Origin: Turbatrix aceti | Taxonomy: Eukaryota > Nematoda > Chromadorea > Rhabditida > Panagrolaimidae | NCBI GenBank assembly: GCA_963969345.1 | Contig: OZ017769.1 | Span: 7,753,725-7,817,724, forward strand | Direction: 5' to 3' | DNA length: 64,000 bases | Shown: piece by piece, positions 45,701-54,618 of the stretch | Layout: the number at the start of each line of letters is the position of its first letter | Position numbering within the stretch: the stretch's first letter is position 1 | Notes under the pieces: model-generated | Told to the model about the DNA's origin: nothing | The model's database searches: none | The model's input: only the letters and a program-made list of their open reading frames with translations | Translations under genes and position numbers: made by a program

Positions 45701-46056
45701 TCTCCCAGTTGACACCTCTCTCGTGAAGGCTGTCATCGCAGAAGCTGTAGGCCACTTTTTTTCTGTTTTTTTCGTTCAACTTTTTTTTTCAGGACGCATA
45801 CGTCATCCGGAACGACGTACCCGATCTGGCAGAAGTCTGGCCAGGATCCAAAGTCGTCGTCATGCCAAATGTAGGCCACGTGCTGGGCTACAGCCAGGGT
45901 CATGCTCTCTTCCGTCAGACAGTCAACGAGATGATGTGTGCTGCAAACGCTCTCAGCACGAATAGCACGGATCCCAAGCCAACTGTCCCCCCACCACCGG
46001 CGTCGTCGTCATCGTCATCCGACACAACTTCAAAGGCTGAAGCTATGGTCGCTTAG
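42735..46056 (+). CDS. abhd-18: ABHD18-like alpha/beta hydrolase (5' end unresolved)
   Basis: Exons 42735-43102, 43155-43501, 45609-45746 and 45793-46056 join in phase and encode at least 371 residues. A tiny upstream exon with the ATG is expected but not found; the 42734 acceptor could alternatively be an SL site. ABHD18 (C4orf29) marks: HLAGTGDHTYVRRE, LVENPFYGNRKPADQ, NVTDLFVMGASLIGE, the nucleophile elbow GVSMGG, PCLSWTTAAPVYTEG, and GHVLGYSQGHALFRQ with the likely catalytic His. Substrate cannot be judged from sequence; recent family literature links ABHD18 to mitochondrial cardiolipin handling. Intron 2 is 2.1 kb and contains the whole PCID2 gene on the other strand. The C-terminal tail is Ser/Pro-rich. 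Confidence 0.87.
43502..43650 (+). repeat. Three tandem copies of a splice-donor unit
   Basis: Units at about 43502-43550, 43551-43600 and 43601-43650 each start GTAAGTC or GTAGTC followed by TCTTGACACGAAAAA (minor changes) and end near GCGATC/GCAGATC. The first unit begins exactly at the ABHD18 5' splice site. Confidence 0.75.
43762..45415 (-). CDS. pcid2: PCID2 (TREX-2 PCI-domain subunit), nested in ABHD18 intron
   Basis: Minus-strand exons 45415-44750, 44702-44555, 44344-44170 and 44101-43762 encode 442 residues. An acceptor (CCCAG) directly abuts the ATG, strongly suggesting trans-splicing. Family blocks: AYNLQIIMLRTFL, ESNWYIPLLSILCSDLRLL, ALLKPLIRSVENL, VAYNYFLGKKAIFDGD, RAILIYWLPAKLSLGCVP, HSAFFIKSGIFLILEKL, and the winged-helix end GNIIAGLIASGRVRGYISQTH followed by SKKDPF. 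PCID2/Thp1 binds the GANP/Sac3 scaffold and DSS1 in the TREX-2 mRNA export complex at the nuclear pore. The N-terminal 40 residues are Lys/Arg/Ser/Pro-rich and not family-typical. Confidence 0.93.
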
Positions 46057-46705
46057 GCTAGACTATCGTTTCTTTTTACGATACAAACACCTCTGTGGCC
46101 AGGCCCCAGGATTTCCAACAAAATAGTCGTTTGTAGTTTGCACTCAAATCAGCCGTCTTCCGCCGGGTCTCCTCGCCCTAGGACAACTTTTTTGACTACT
46201 GTAATTACTAGAATTTTGCTTTCCGAATAAATTAACTTTCGAAAACAAAGAAGCGCCTGATTTTTTGGTTTTTGTCTCGGCACGATTGAAAAACCAAAAT
46301 TTAACCACAAAAAATTTTTAGTCAATTTATTTTGTTCCACAAAAAAAGACCATTTCACCATGGACACAGAAGTTTTCAAAGTTATGTAAAAAAACTTCCA
46401 ACCTGTGATTTTGTTTTTATTTCCTAAAGAACCACGCAAAACAACGAGCCATAGGTTGACAAACAGTAACGTTGTGTGTCGAGTCGTATCAGCAGTTATT
46501 ATATCACCAAAACACAAGAAATTTGGGTTGTTGGAGAACACGAAAAAAAATGGGGTACTTAGGACAAAAAAAACAGTTTCAGCTAATTTTTTTCGTTCGT
46601 CAATCAAAAGGATTCACAAAACTGGGGCTGGAGAGGGAAAGAAAACGTACAAACTATTTGGATTGGACGACGATCGACAGCGACTACGACAACAGTGATG
46701 GCATC
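46057..46705. other. Convergent 3' intergenic region
   Basis: Between the ABHD18 and cytochrome c1 stops. AATAAA at about 46226 may serve ABHD18. No gene is supported; the long plus-strand frame running onward to 47440 is the antisense shadow of cytochrome c1. Confidence 0.5.
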
Positions 46706-47837
46706 CTAAGACTGCTTATTTGCAGGCGGTTCGCGTCCCTTGACAGTGCGCCACGCGAACTTCTGACTCTTGAGGAAGGACCACGTGTGACGTTTGCCGT
46801 ACACCAGAACGACGGTAACGATGGGGATGAGTGCAAGGATCTGGAAAAAGAGAACAGTTTAAATGGGGAAAAAAGGTTGAAAGCCTACCTTGAGCGCCCA
46901 TCGCTTGCGGGTATCATGGAAGGGTTCGGCAGCCCAGTGCATGAACGTGGCAACGTCCTTGGCTTGCTGCGATTGGGAAGCAAAGGTTCCGTCCGTGTAT
47001 TCGATGCCTTCGTCGTAGAGTTGCTGTGGCATGGAGATGACACCTCCCGGGAAGTAGGGATTGTACGCCTTGCCTTCGTCGACCTTGATGCCAGCCGGGG
47101 GATCGAAGTACGACGTGAGGAGGGCAAAGATGTAGTCATCGCCGCCGTGACGGGCAAGAGCCATGAGCGAGAGGTCGGGAGGCGTAGCTCCGTTGTTGGC
47201 AGCTGTGGCTGCCCGCTTGTTGGGGTAGGGAGCCGGCAGGGTATCCGTCAGGATGCCAGGACGATCGACGGGTTGTCCCTTGTCGTCAAAGTCGTGAATG
47301 GTGGCTTCGGCGGCCTCAGCCTTGGCTTCGGCTTCCGTCATGAATGTGTCAACGAAGTGACGGTAGTGAATGTACTTCATCGAGTGGCAAGCGGCGCAGA
47401 CTTGCTTGTAGACTTCGTAGCCACGTCGGACCCTGAATAAAATCAACAAATTACATTTAAAAAAAACATTTTCTACTTTGGGTCCTAAAATTGAGCACAA
47501 CCAGACCAGGGTCGTTGCACCCGATCAATCAATAGCCTAAACCCCGGAACCACATGATCTGTGGCCCAGCCAACAAAAAAAAACAAAATAAAAACTAACG
47601 AAGCATAGTCAAACGACGAAAACGGTCCGGAGTGAGGCCATGGCAGATTCTGGGGATGAACGACCAGATCACTGCTGTGAACGGCGTTCTCCAGCGCGTA
47701 GACAAGTCCACTGACTCCAGTTGCTGCACAAACGGTGGCACCGATGGCGAGGTTCCGCTGAAACGCAATAATCAACACCTGTCATCCGGAGACCTCAAAC
47801 TTACCACGGACAATCCACCCAATAGTGCCCTATGCAT
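46706..47837 (-). CDS. cyc-1: Cytochrome c1, complex III haem subunit
   Basis: Minus-strand exons 47837-47805, 47757-47600, 47432-46889 and 46840-46706 encode 289 residues. An 11-residue mini-exon starts the mitochondrial presequence (MHRALLGGLSV), and an acceptor-like TTTGCAG lies six bases before the ATG. The second exon adds an Ala/Gly-rich sorting segment, giving a bipartite signal. The haem motif is Cys76-x-x-Cys79-His80 (VCAACHSM), after the RRGYEVYKQ lead. The axial Met is in GGVISMPQQL. The C-terminal helix ILALIPIVTVVLVY anchors it in the inner membrane, followed by a basic tail. It transfers electrons from the Rieske protein to cytochrome c. Divergent from nse-4. Confidence 0.96.
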
Positions 47838-48457
47838 GATTACCTGCAAACTTATGACAAATCAATGCGCAAAGACAGTCAAACGCGGAAATAACACTCG
47901 CAAACGATTGCTATGGTTTTTTGCATCAGAGGCAAGAAAAAAGTGAATGTTTCAGACGCTTATTTTTTGGTATTCAAAAAATCTGTTTTATTACACGGAA
48001 AAATTATTATTTCAGCTCTTCCGTAATCAAAATTTGAAGGAAACTCAAAGTTTTCTCGTGGTTCAACCAAACTACGAAGATTCGATGGAAAAAACGCAAA
48101 AAACGCACGCGTAAGTCTAAAGGCCGCGAACAAGCCGTGCACGCACAAGGCTATGCTCGCGTGCAAAAAATGAGTTTCTACCGAACACTGAAATCGTCTC
48201 GAGAAAACCCGGCGTACGCGCCTCTCCGAATGCTCCGCTTTCTTTTTTTTCTCTCTTCATTCAAGCCGAATCGCGCTTTCTTTCAGTTGATTATTGTTTA
48301 TGGGCTGGGCCGGGTGTGTTAGTTTTTTTTTGACCTGACCCTTATCGCGTGTTGGTTGACTTCTTCTCTTATATCGCGCCTGATACCTATAAGGAGTGAG
48401 TTCACGTTGCAGAAGTGACTACCTCGGCAGCTTGACGTCAAGTTGTGGACATCTGCA
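47838..48457. promoter_or_regulatory. Divergent promoter region, cyc-1 / nse-4
   Basis: 620 bases between opposed start codons. The stretch at 48290-48400 is GC-richer and leads into the nse-4 start. No additional gene is supported. Confidence 0.45.
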
Positions 48458-49917
48458 ATGGTCGAAGTACTTTCCACCGCGTCTCAGGTTAGCTTGCCTT
48501 TTCTGTACCGTAAAAAAAGTATTTTTATGGTCTTTTCACTGGAAAGACGATTACGAAATGTCGTAATATGGGAAATATCGTAATACGTTATTTTTGGGAG
48601 ATATCGTAATATTGGAAAACTTTGTCTTTCGTTTTCTTCATTTTTTGGTCATTTATTCTTTTTTCAGAGACTTGTACTGAACGAAATGAATTCCACTGAT
48701 GCCGTTGGTTCGGTAAGTCAATCTTTTTTGGGTCGGAGTGATTCAACAAAACGTTTTTTCAGCATAAGAGACCGGCCGACGATTCGGCAGACAAGACCGA
48801 AGCAGTTTCGAAAAAGAAGCCTCGAGTGGTCAGTTTTTTTTTATTTTTTACTTTTTTTTATTCCTGTCGAATTTTAGGAATCCGAATCAGACTCATCTGA
48901 CGAAGAAGAGGGTCATGCATCGAAGATGGCTTTCCTGACGCGTATCAAGATGCGCAACGAGATGTACGATCTCGCAGAACACGTCGAAACCATCCAGCGA
49001 CGCGTTGAGTGTGGACAGCATGATGACAAGATCATGGAGAAGGTTGTCACTGACTACTGCACCCTTGCCATCACTCGTCCGGTTGGTTTCTAGATTTTTT
49101 AGGGTCTTTGTGTTTTATGTAATTTTTTTTTTCAGGAAAACAAAAAAGTCGTCAATGGCCGAGATTTGGCAGTCGATGGAGCAGTTGGTGATCGTGTGAG
49201 TCGACTTTTGGTTACCGATGTTGGAAAGCTGTCGGCGGGCACGAATCAGTTCAACCTGCACCACTTCATCGAGTGCCTCAACAGCGAAGAAGCCCAACGA
49301 GCGAGCATTCGCGACATTTTCTGCCTTCCTCCTCGAATCCGTTCTCTGTAGGTTTTTTGCCTGTTTTTAGACGATCCATGATCTTTTTTACTGATTTTAG
49401 CGTGACCATGGACCGATCGAAGATGCCCGCACCCAAGAAAGTCCGAGCCAAAGTTCCGAAAGGCCGACACGACGTCGCAAAAGTCGTGGAAATCAAGGGC
49501 AAGCAGACGAACGAGGTCGACGAGAGCAATGATGCTTCGCTCATGGAACGGATCCTCGCTGTCCGGAATGCGTTCAAGAAGATCCTCAACGAGACCGGTG
49601 AAAAGTCGATCGGGTACTACACCTTTGTCGTCAATCCCGATTCCTTTGCCGAAACCGTGCAGAACTGTTTCTACACGTCGTTCTGCCTCAAGGACAACGA
49701 TTGCTTCTTCCTGGAACGACCCAAGAAGGACAACGAGCAGCCGATTCTTCGCAAGCTGAAGAAAGAGGAACGCAAGAGGGGCAAGGAAGCCACCGAACGG
49801 GGAACGCAGCTCCCGACTGAGCAGTGCGTGAACGCGATCACCTTTGGCAAGTGGAAGCAGCTCACCAAGAAGTACAACATCACCAAGCCCTGCATCGAAC
49901 CCGACAAGAGCCAGTAA
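48458..49917 (+). CDS. nse-4: NSE4, kleisin subunit of the SMC5/6 complex
   Basis: Six exons (48458-48487, 48668-48712, 48763-48828, 48878-49081, 49136-49347, 49401-49917) encode 357 residues. The C-terminal Nse4_C winged helix is clear: SIGYYTFVVNPDSFAETVQNCFYTSFCLKDND, then ITFGKWKQLTKKYNI. The N-terminal third is acidic/Lys-rich with ESESDSSDEEEG, then MAFLTRIKMRNEMYDLAEHVE, the kleisin helical region that would contact the SMC6 neck. Exons 1-3 are very small. It bridges the SMC5 and SMC6 heads in DNA repair and replication-fork stability. Confidence 0.9.
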
Positions 49918-50354
49918 AAGAAATACGGATAAATTTTCCTGTACATATTTTTCTCAGGTTTGATTCGATTCGTCTTTCCGAATTCAATTTTTTTTGGCAT
50001 TTGTACTGTGCCTTCTTTTCCAAATATGTAGGTAATCTTTTTTTTCTTTGTTTTATTATCTACCGATGCATCTCATGCCAGCCTTTTTTACCTCGGCGTC
50101 TTTTTACTCAGGTCGACCTTATTTTTTTTCGTGGTTCTTTCTTCATTGATTTTTACACAGTTGTGATTCGAGTTGTTTCTTTTCCCTAAGATACTCAATG
50201 TCTTTGTCTCCCACGTTTGTTTGTTCCTTCGGCATAACGGGCCAAATAATTCCCATGAAAACGCGTTATTTTTGTACTTGCTTTGATAAATGTTACATTA
50301 TTATTTATTAAAAATGATTTCTGATTTTTTAACGTATTTGAAATCAGGGTTTTG

Positions 50355-50497
50355 CCAAGGTGTTGCATGTCGTGTAAGTTACACGAGCTACACGACGAAA
50401 ATTTATGTAAATGAGTTAAAAACAAGGGAAAAACCATGTAAATCAGTGAATTTTCGTCGTGATCCTCGTGTAACTTACACGACATGCAACACCTTGG
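50355..50497. repeat. Long inverted repeat
   Basis: Left arm starts CCAAGGTGTTGCATGTCGTG (50355) and right arm ends CACGACATGCAACACCTTGG (50497). About 36 consecutive bases pair perfectly, through GTAAGTTACACGAG, then a further CACGACGAAAATT block pairs after a short mismatch. The loop is about 45 bases. Confidence 0.85.
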
Positions 50498-51413
50498 GTT
50501 TTGCACGCGGCTTTTGATTGGTTAGCAGGAAAGTCCATGCGCTGCAAAAACTCAAAAGCAAGATATTTTTGAATTCCATCTGAAAAAAAAAGTGATCGAT
50601 AACAATCAATTTTTTGTTGAGGAAAACGGATTTTCGAGGTGCTAAGAAGGCTAAAATCTGTGATGTGAGATTTTATCAGAGACGAGTTGAGTTGCGTGCA
50701 GACAAACCAGGCTGGAAGATGGACTAGCGGGGCCTTTTGTGGCATCACATCTGGTGTTGAGTAACGACAACAAAGATCTTCAAGTTGCAAGAAAACAGGT
50801 TGATGACGACGCTGGAATTCGGCGTTTTGCAATGACAGATGCGTTTTTTGTTGTAAAGTTATTATGAAACATCTTTTGTCATCCGTATCCGATATTCAAA
50901 ACCCCGGATAACTAAAATCCCTCATAATTGGCGCAGTGCAGATTGGATCCAAGCATTTTGCTCACCTCATCCGAAGAGAAAAACGGATGAAAGCGCGCAT
51001 TAACGACTCTTCACGTTTTTTTTAATGAATACGATGGATCGCATATTTAGTTGCGACTTGACAAAGCGATTCATTCTCTCGCGCTCTGCTCTTCGAGGAA
51101 TAATGCATCCATGGATCAGCCCAGCCGGCGAGGCGATCGTGGAGATGATCATGATCTCCTCCAGGTGCTGGCTGACAAATGCACTGCGCGCGTTCTGTTC
51201 TGCAAAAGATAGCTGCTGGCGATGAATGCCGGTCAGTTGTTAGCGTCCGCACCCGCGCTCGCCCGTGAAACACCTTTTCGCCCCCCCTCCCTCCCTCCGG
51301 TGACCGGATTTGAGGAGAATGGATCGTCGACTGACACGGCGAAGAGGAGGCGGATAATGGAGATTCGCGATAAGACAGACACGAGGGAGGAGGAGCACGG
51401 AGGGCTGAGGGCG

Positions 51414-51421
51414 TTTATAAG
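51414..51421 (+). promoter_or_regulatory. TATA box of cuticle collagen gene
   Basis: TTTATAAG lies 39 bases before the collagen ATG, the same motif seen upstream of the secreted peptide gene. Confidence 0.65.
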
Positions 51422-51459
51422 CCGGCGGGAAGCGGTCATTAGCAAGTCAGTCAGTCGAC

Positions 51460-52718
51460 ATGTCCTCCTCCTCGTCGTGGCCGATGAAGGGCTGCCTTAC
51501 GGCGGCCGCTACGCTCTCGGGCATCGCCTTTATCTCCCTCATCATTGGCATCCCGACCATGCTCAACGAACTCACAAACATGGAAGCCGAGCTGGCTTTT
51601 GAGCGCCAGGAATACCTGGATCTCTCCAACACCCTCTGGAAAGACATCATGAACCAGGGAGATGAAATCAAGATTTCTGGATTCCATCGCAACAAGAGAC
51701 AGTGTAAGTATATATTTTCCGTGCTTATGGCAGGATTTTATCTCATTAGGATTTTTTTGCAGACGACACCGCCGAAATCACCTCCGCCCCCAACGCCCCA
51801 CCCCTCGAGTGTGAACCCGGCCCGAAGGGCCCCACCGGCGCCCCCGGCGAACCCGGAGAGCCAGGCACGGACGGCACCCCCGGCACGGCCGGCATGGACG
51901 GCCTCGCCACCGGCGAAGGTGACGCCTACGCGAATCCCTTCTGCGCACCCTGCCCCGCCGGTCCCCCCGGCCTCCCCGGCTACAAGGGCAAGAAGGGATC
52001 CCGCGGCCCGAAGGGCGAAAAGGGCACTCCCGGCGCTCCTGGCCGAGATGGCGAAATCGGCGACCAAGGCCCCGACGGAGAAGTTGGGTACCAGGGCGAC
52101 ATCGGAGAAACCGGCGAACCGGGTGCTCCCGGCGAAGACGGAATCGGCGGCGCTCGAGGTCCCCCCGGCCCCAAGGGCGAGACTGGACCTGCCGGCGAAG
52201 CGGGCGAAGAAGGACCCCCCGGCGAGCGTGGAGACGACGCCCCCGCTGGCCCCGCTGGAGCTCAGGGCCCTGAAGGACCCCAAGGCGAACCCGGCAAGGA
52301 CGGCATCCCCGGCGCCCGCGGCAAGCCCGGTCTTCCCGGCGCCGATGCCAACTACTGCCCCTGCCCGCCACGATCCAAGGGCGAAGAAGCCTACGTTGCA
52401 GCTGCCGGTGCAGCACCCGCCGCTCCGGCTAACCCCTACGACGCTTCGGCCCCCGTCGCGGACGTCGTCACGGCCCCGGCGCCCGTCGAGGAAGCTCCCG
52501 CTCCTTCCGTCGGACCCCAGGAAGTCGAGGCAGCCTCGCCGCCTGACTCATACTCCGAGCGCCCTGAGCAGGAATCTGGCTACACCACCGGCCCCGAAGC
52601 CCCCGCTTCCGCCGAACCCATCGCTCCGGCTTCCATTCCCGCTCCCGCTCCGGTCGAGCAGGGCTCTGGCTACAGCAAGTTCTCCCACGCTGCTGCTCTT
52701 CGTCGTCGCCACTTTTAA
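51460..52718 (+). CDS. Cuticle collagen (Col_cuticle_N type)
   Basis: Exons 51460-51703 and 51763-52718 encode 399 residues. Residues 12-34 form the membrane/signal segment of the nematode cuticle collagen N-terminal domain, followed by [23 protein letters not shown] subtilisin-type cleavage site RNKR is at 77-80. Gly-X-Y tracts follow, interrupted by a [10 protein letters not shown] cysteine cluster and ended by NYCPCPP, the cysteine arrangement used to bond trimers. Beyond the triple helix lies a C-terminal extension of about 100 residues, Ala/Pro/Glu-rich with SGY motifs and ending LRRRHF; this is longer than in most cuticle collagens. Codon use is strongly C-ending and G/C-rich, as expected for high expression. 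Secreted by hypodermis into the cuticle. Confidence 0.96.
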
Positions 52719-52828
52719 ATTGAACGCTAAGATCGTTGACGACGCACAACGTGTGATGTCTTGATGCAATGGGACTATAAAGTGGTTACGTTGCAGATTC
52801 TGAAAACTTGTTGGGCTTAGAATTCAGG

Positions 52829-52870
52829 GATGGGCGAGTTTTGCGTTTTCCCATCTTTTCTTTTATTCAC
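52829..52870. mobile_element. MITE-like end fragment
   Basis: AGGGATGGGCGAGTTTTGCG matches the left end of the MITE-like family, followed soon by CCCATC. It looks like a solo end or deletion remnant just upstream of a small gene. Confidence 0.35.
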
Positions 52871-52903
52871 CATCACTTCCGACTTTGTAGCTATTTTCTG
52901 AAG

Positions 52904-53266
52904 ATGATCCGACGCATTAGCATTAGTACCATCGAGGTTGAACTCCTGCGTGACGGTTGGTGGAAGGAGGTCAACCCCAAGAGCGTCGCTATGTCGGCAT
53001 CCAGAAAAAGAATGTTCCCCAAGGCTTCTTCATCCTCGGCTGGAAATTCGAAAACATTTGAGGACTTTAACGTTATAACAATCGACAGCGATGACGACGT
53101 TGACCATGCATCTACACCATCGCCTTCGGTATCTCAAACTTTTGGTGCTGTGCAGATTGCGTGCTCTGATACATGTTGGTGCCAAAAAAAAGAAAAAAGA
53201 CCGTTGTGCCACGATTCATTTGATGAATTGGAAAAATCGTTATGGCCGGTGACACAGAGATTTTAG
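52904..53266 (+). CDS. Hypothetical protein with SUMO-interaction-like motif
   Basis: An open frame of 120 residues starts at ATG 52904 (the frame is open 96 bases further upstream). I do not recognise a family. The protein opens with basic/hydrophobic MIRRISISTIEVELL, has a basic ASRKRMF segment, then a VITIDSDDD stretch (hydrophobic core plus acidic tail). That is the classical form of a SUMO-interacting motif. Four cysteines follow (ACSDTCWC and LCHDS). There is no intron and no evident polyadenylation signal close by, so expression is unproven. It could be a retained fragment of a larger gene. Confidence 0.4.
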   Translation: MIRRISISTIEVELLRDGWWKEVNPKSVAMSASRKRMFPKASSSSAGNSKTFEDFNVITIDSDDDVDHASTPSPSVSQTFGAVQIACSDTCWCQKKEKRPLCHDSFDELEKSLWPVTQRF

Positions 53267-54063
53267 TAGTTACAAAAAAAACTACGAGAAACTACTGCAA
53301 ACACGTCTTCATCCCAGTCGAACACTATTTGCAACACAAATTCTCTAAAAATTGAGTTGTGCCATTTTGTGACTATGAAACTTATTTTCTTGGTTTCTGA
53401 CTTTTACCAATCGAAAAAGGATATTTTGAGCTTTCTGGTAAAATTTTTTGCACCGTTTTTGGTGGAATTCAAGGCAGGTGGACTCGAAACAGGATGAAAC
53501 ACGGGGGAAAGGGGGTTGTTCATAAGCAAGCACTGGAGGTCAGCAGCCGCCGGGCGTTGTGGCGAGCGCTTGTAAACCAGCTTCTTGGTGGCAGAATTCG
53601 GCGGATGGGCTGAGTCGTGGGGTTCTGCGGCTGTCGCTCCTATGTTGAATCGTCCGTCCAGGTCAAGCGTTGCGTCGACAAGGGTTCGGTGGAGGAGTCC
53701 GCTGTTCCCTGGTCGTTCAAAGAGTGGTGCACCGGTCGAGGCCCGAAAGGGAGCAGACAAAAACCACCGCGCTATGCAGTGACCGGATCGCGGATGAGAG
53801 TAGGAAGGCAGTCGGAGCCATGGCAATACGTCCAGACCCGGATTCGTTTTTGCTCCGTATTTTTCGTTCTGTTGTAGTCATGATGCAAATCTACGCCTTG
53901 TACCTTGTTGCCTGGAGGCAACCATGGTTGTAGACATGTTGAAGATCAAATGGTAGTAGTGCGTGATAGCACATTTGCATGACTGACTGAAGAGTTGCTC
54001 ACAACGTCGGACTATCAGCCTTTCTTTTTGCTTCTGCTAGGAAGTAGCTAAGAAGTACGGGTC
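53267..54063. other. Unassigned region
   Basis: A GC-rich block at 53500-53840 is open on both strands (140 codons on the minus strand, up to 87 on the plus) without recognisable product or clear splice sites. Left unannotated. Confidence 0.4.
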
Positions 54064-54618
54064 ATGGCAGACAAAAAAATGAGGAGGTAAGTCATCATCC
54101 CCTCCCCCCGCACGGGCGCCTTTATCTCTCATTTTTCAGGAGTAAGGGGACATCGAAGCACTTAAAATCCGACCGAAGCTTTCGATCGCCGAGCAGAGCC
54201 AACACCCTCGGAAAATCCATAAAAAAAAGGCGTCGCATAGTATCTGCTAAATTGTTACCTTCTCAACCCTCCCAACCCGAACAACCCGATGGAGCCATAT
54301 CTCCGCCCCCACCGATGCCTTCACCTCCTATTCCTTTTCCCGCTCCATCTATCCCTGGACCGATGTCACCGATGCCCCCAGGGGAACAGCCTGGGCCATC
54401 GGCCGCCCCTACTGGCGCCCCGCCCAGTGGCCCCGCCGCCGGCGCCGCCGCAGGCGCCGATGTGAGTTGACCCCGCTTAGGAGGACTTTCACAATCCAAT
54501 TTTGCAGGACTGCTACGCCATGTTCAACTTCAAAGCGCCACCACCCCCTGTGGCCCACACAGTGCCGAAAGACGAAACCGGCAAAAGTACGAAAAAGAAG
54601 AAAAAGAATCGGCGCTAG
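54064..54618 (+). CDS. Small basic, proline-rich protein, unrecognised
   Basis: Exons 54064-54086, 54140-54461 and 54508-54618 have consensus donors and TTTTTCAG/TTTTGCAG acceptors and join in phase to 151 residues. The order is a basic N-terminus (KKMRRSKGTSKHL, KSIKKRRR), a long Pro/Met/Ala/Gly-rich centre, a short less biased segment (DCYAMFNFKAPPPP), and a KKKKKNRR tail. It would probably be nuclear by its basic clusters. No known domain is visible. Splice structure, reading-frame closure and an AATAAA at 54700 make a real gene likely. Confidence 0.6.

Larger units (their letters stand above)
49918..51459. other. Intergenic region with long hairpin
   Basis: nse-4 3' region, an inverted repeat at 50355-50497, unassigned DNA, then the collagen promoter. 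No coding exon is supported. Confidence 0.5.

Noticed and set aside
46472..47440. A 322-codon plus-strand frame
   Set aside because: It overlaps cytochrome c1 exons on the other strand, where the protein is unmistakable. It is an antisense shadow of GC-rich codons.
53404..53826. A minus-strand 140-codon frame downstream of the SUMO-motif candidate
   Set aside because: No family resemblance; the opposite strand is open too, and no promoter or splice signals were found.
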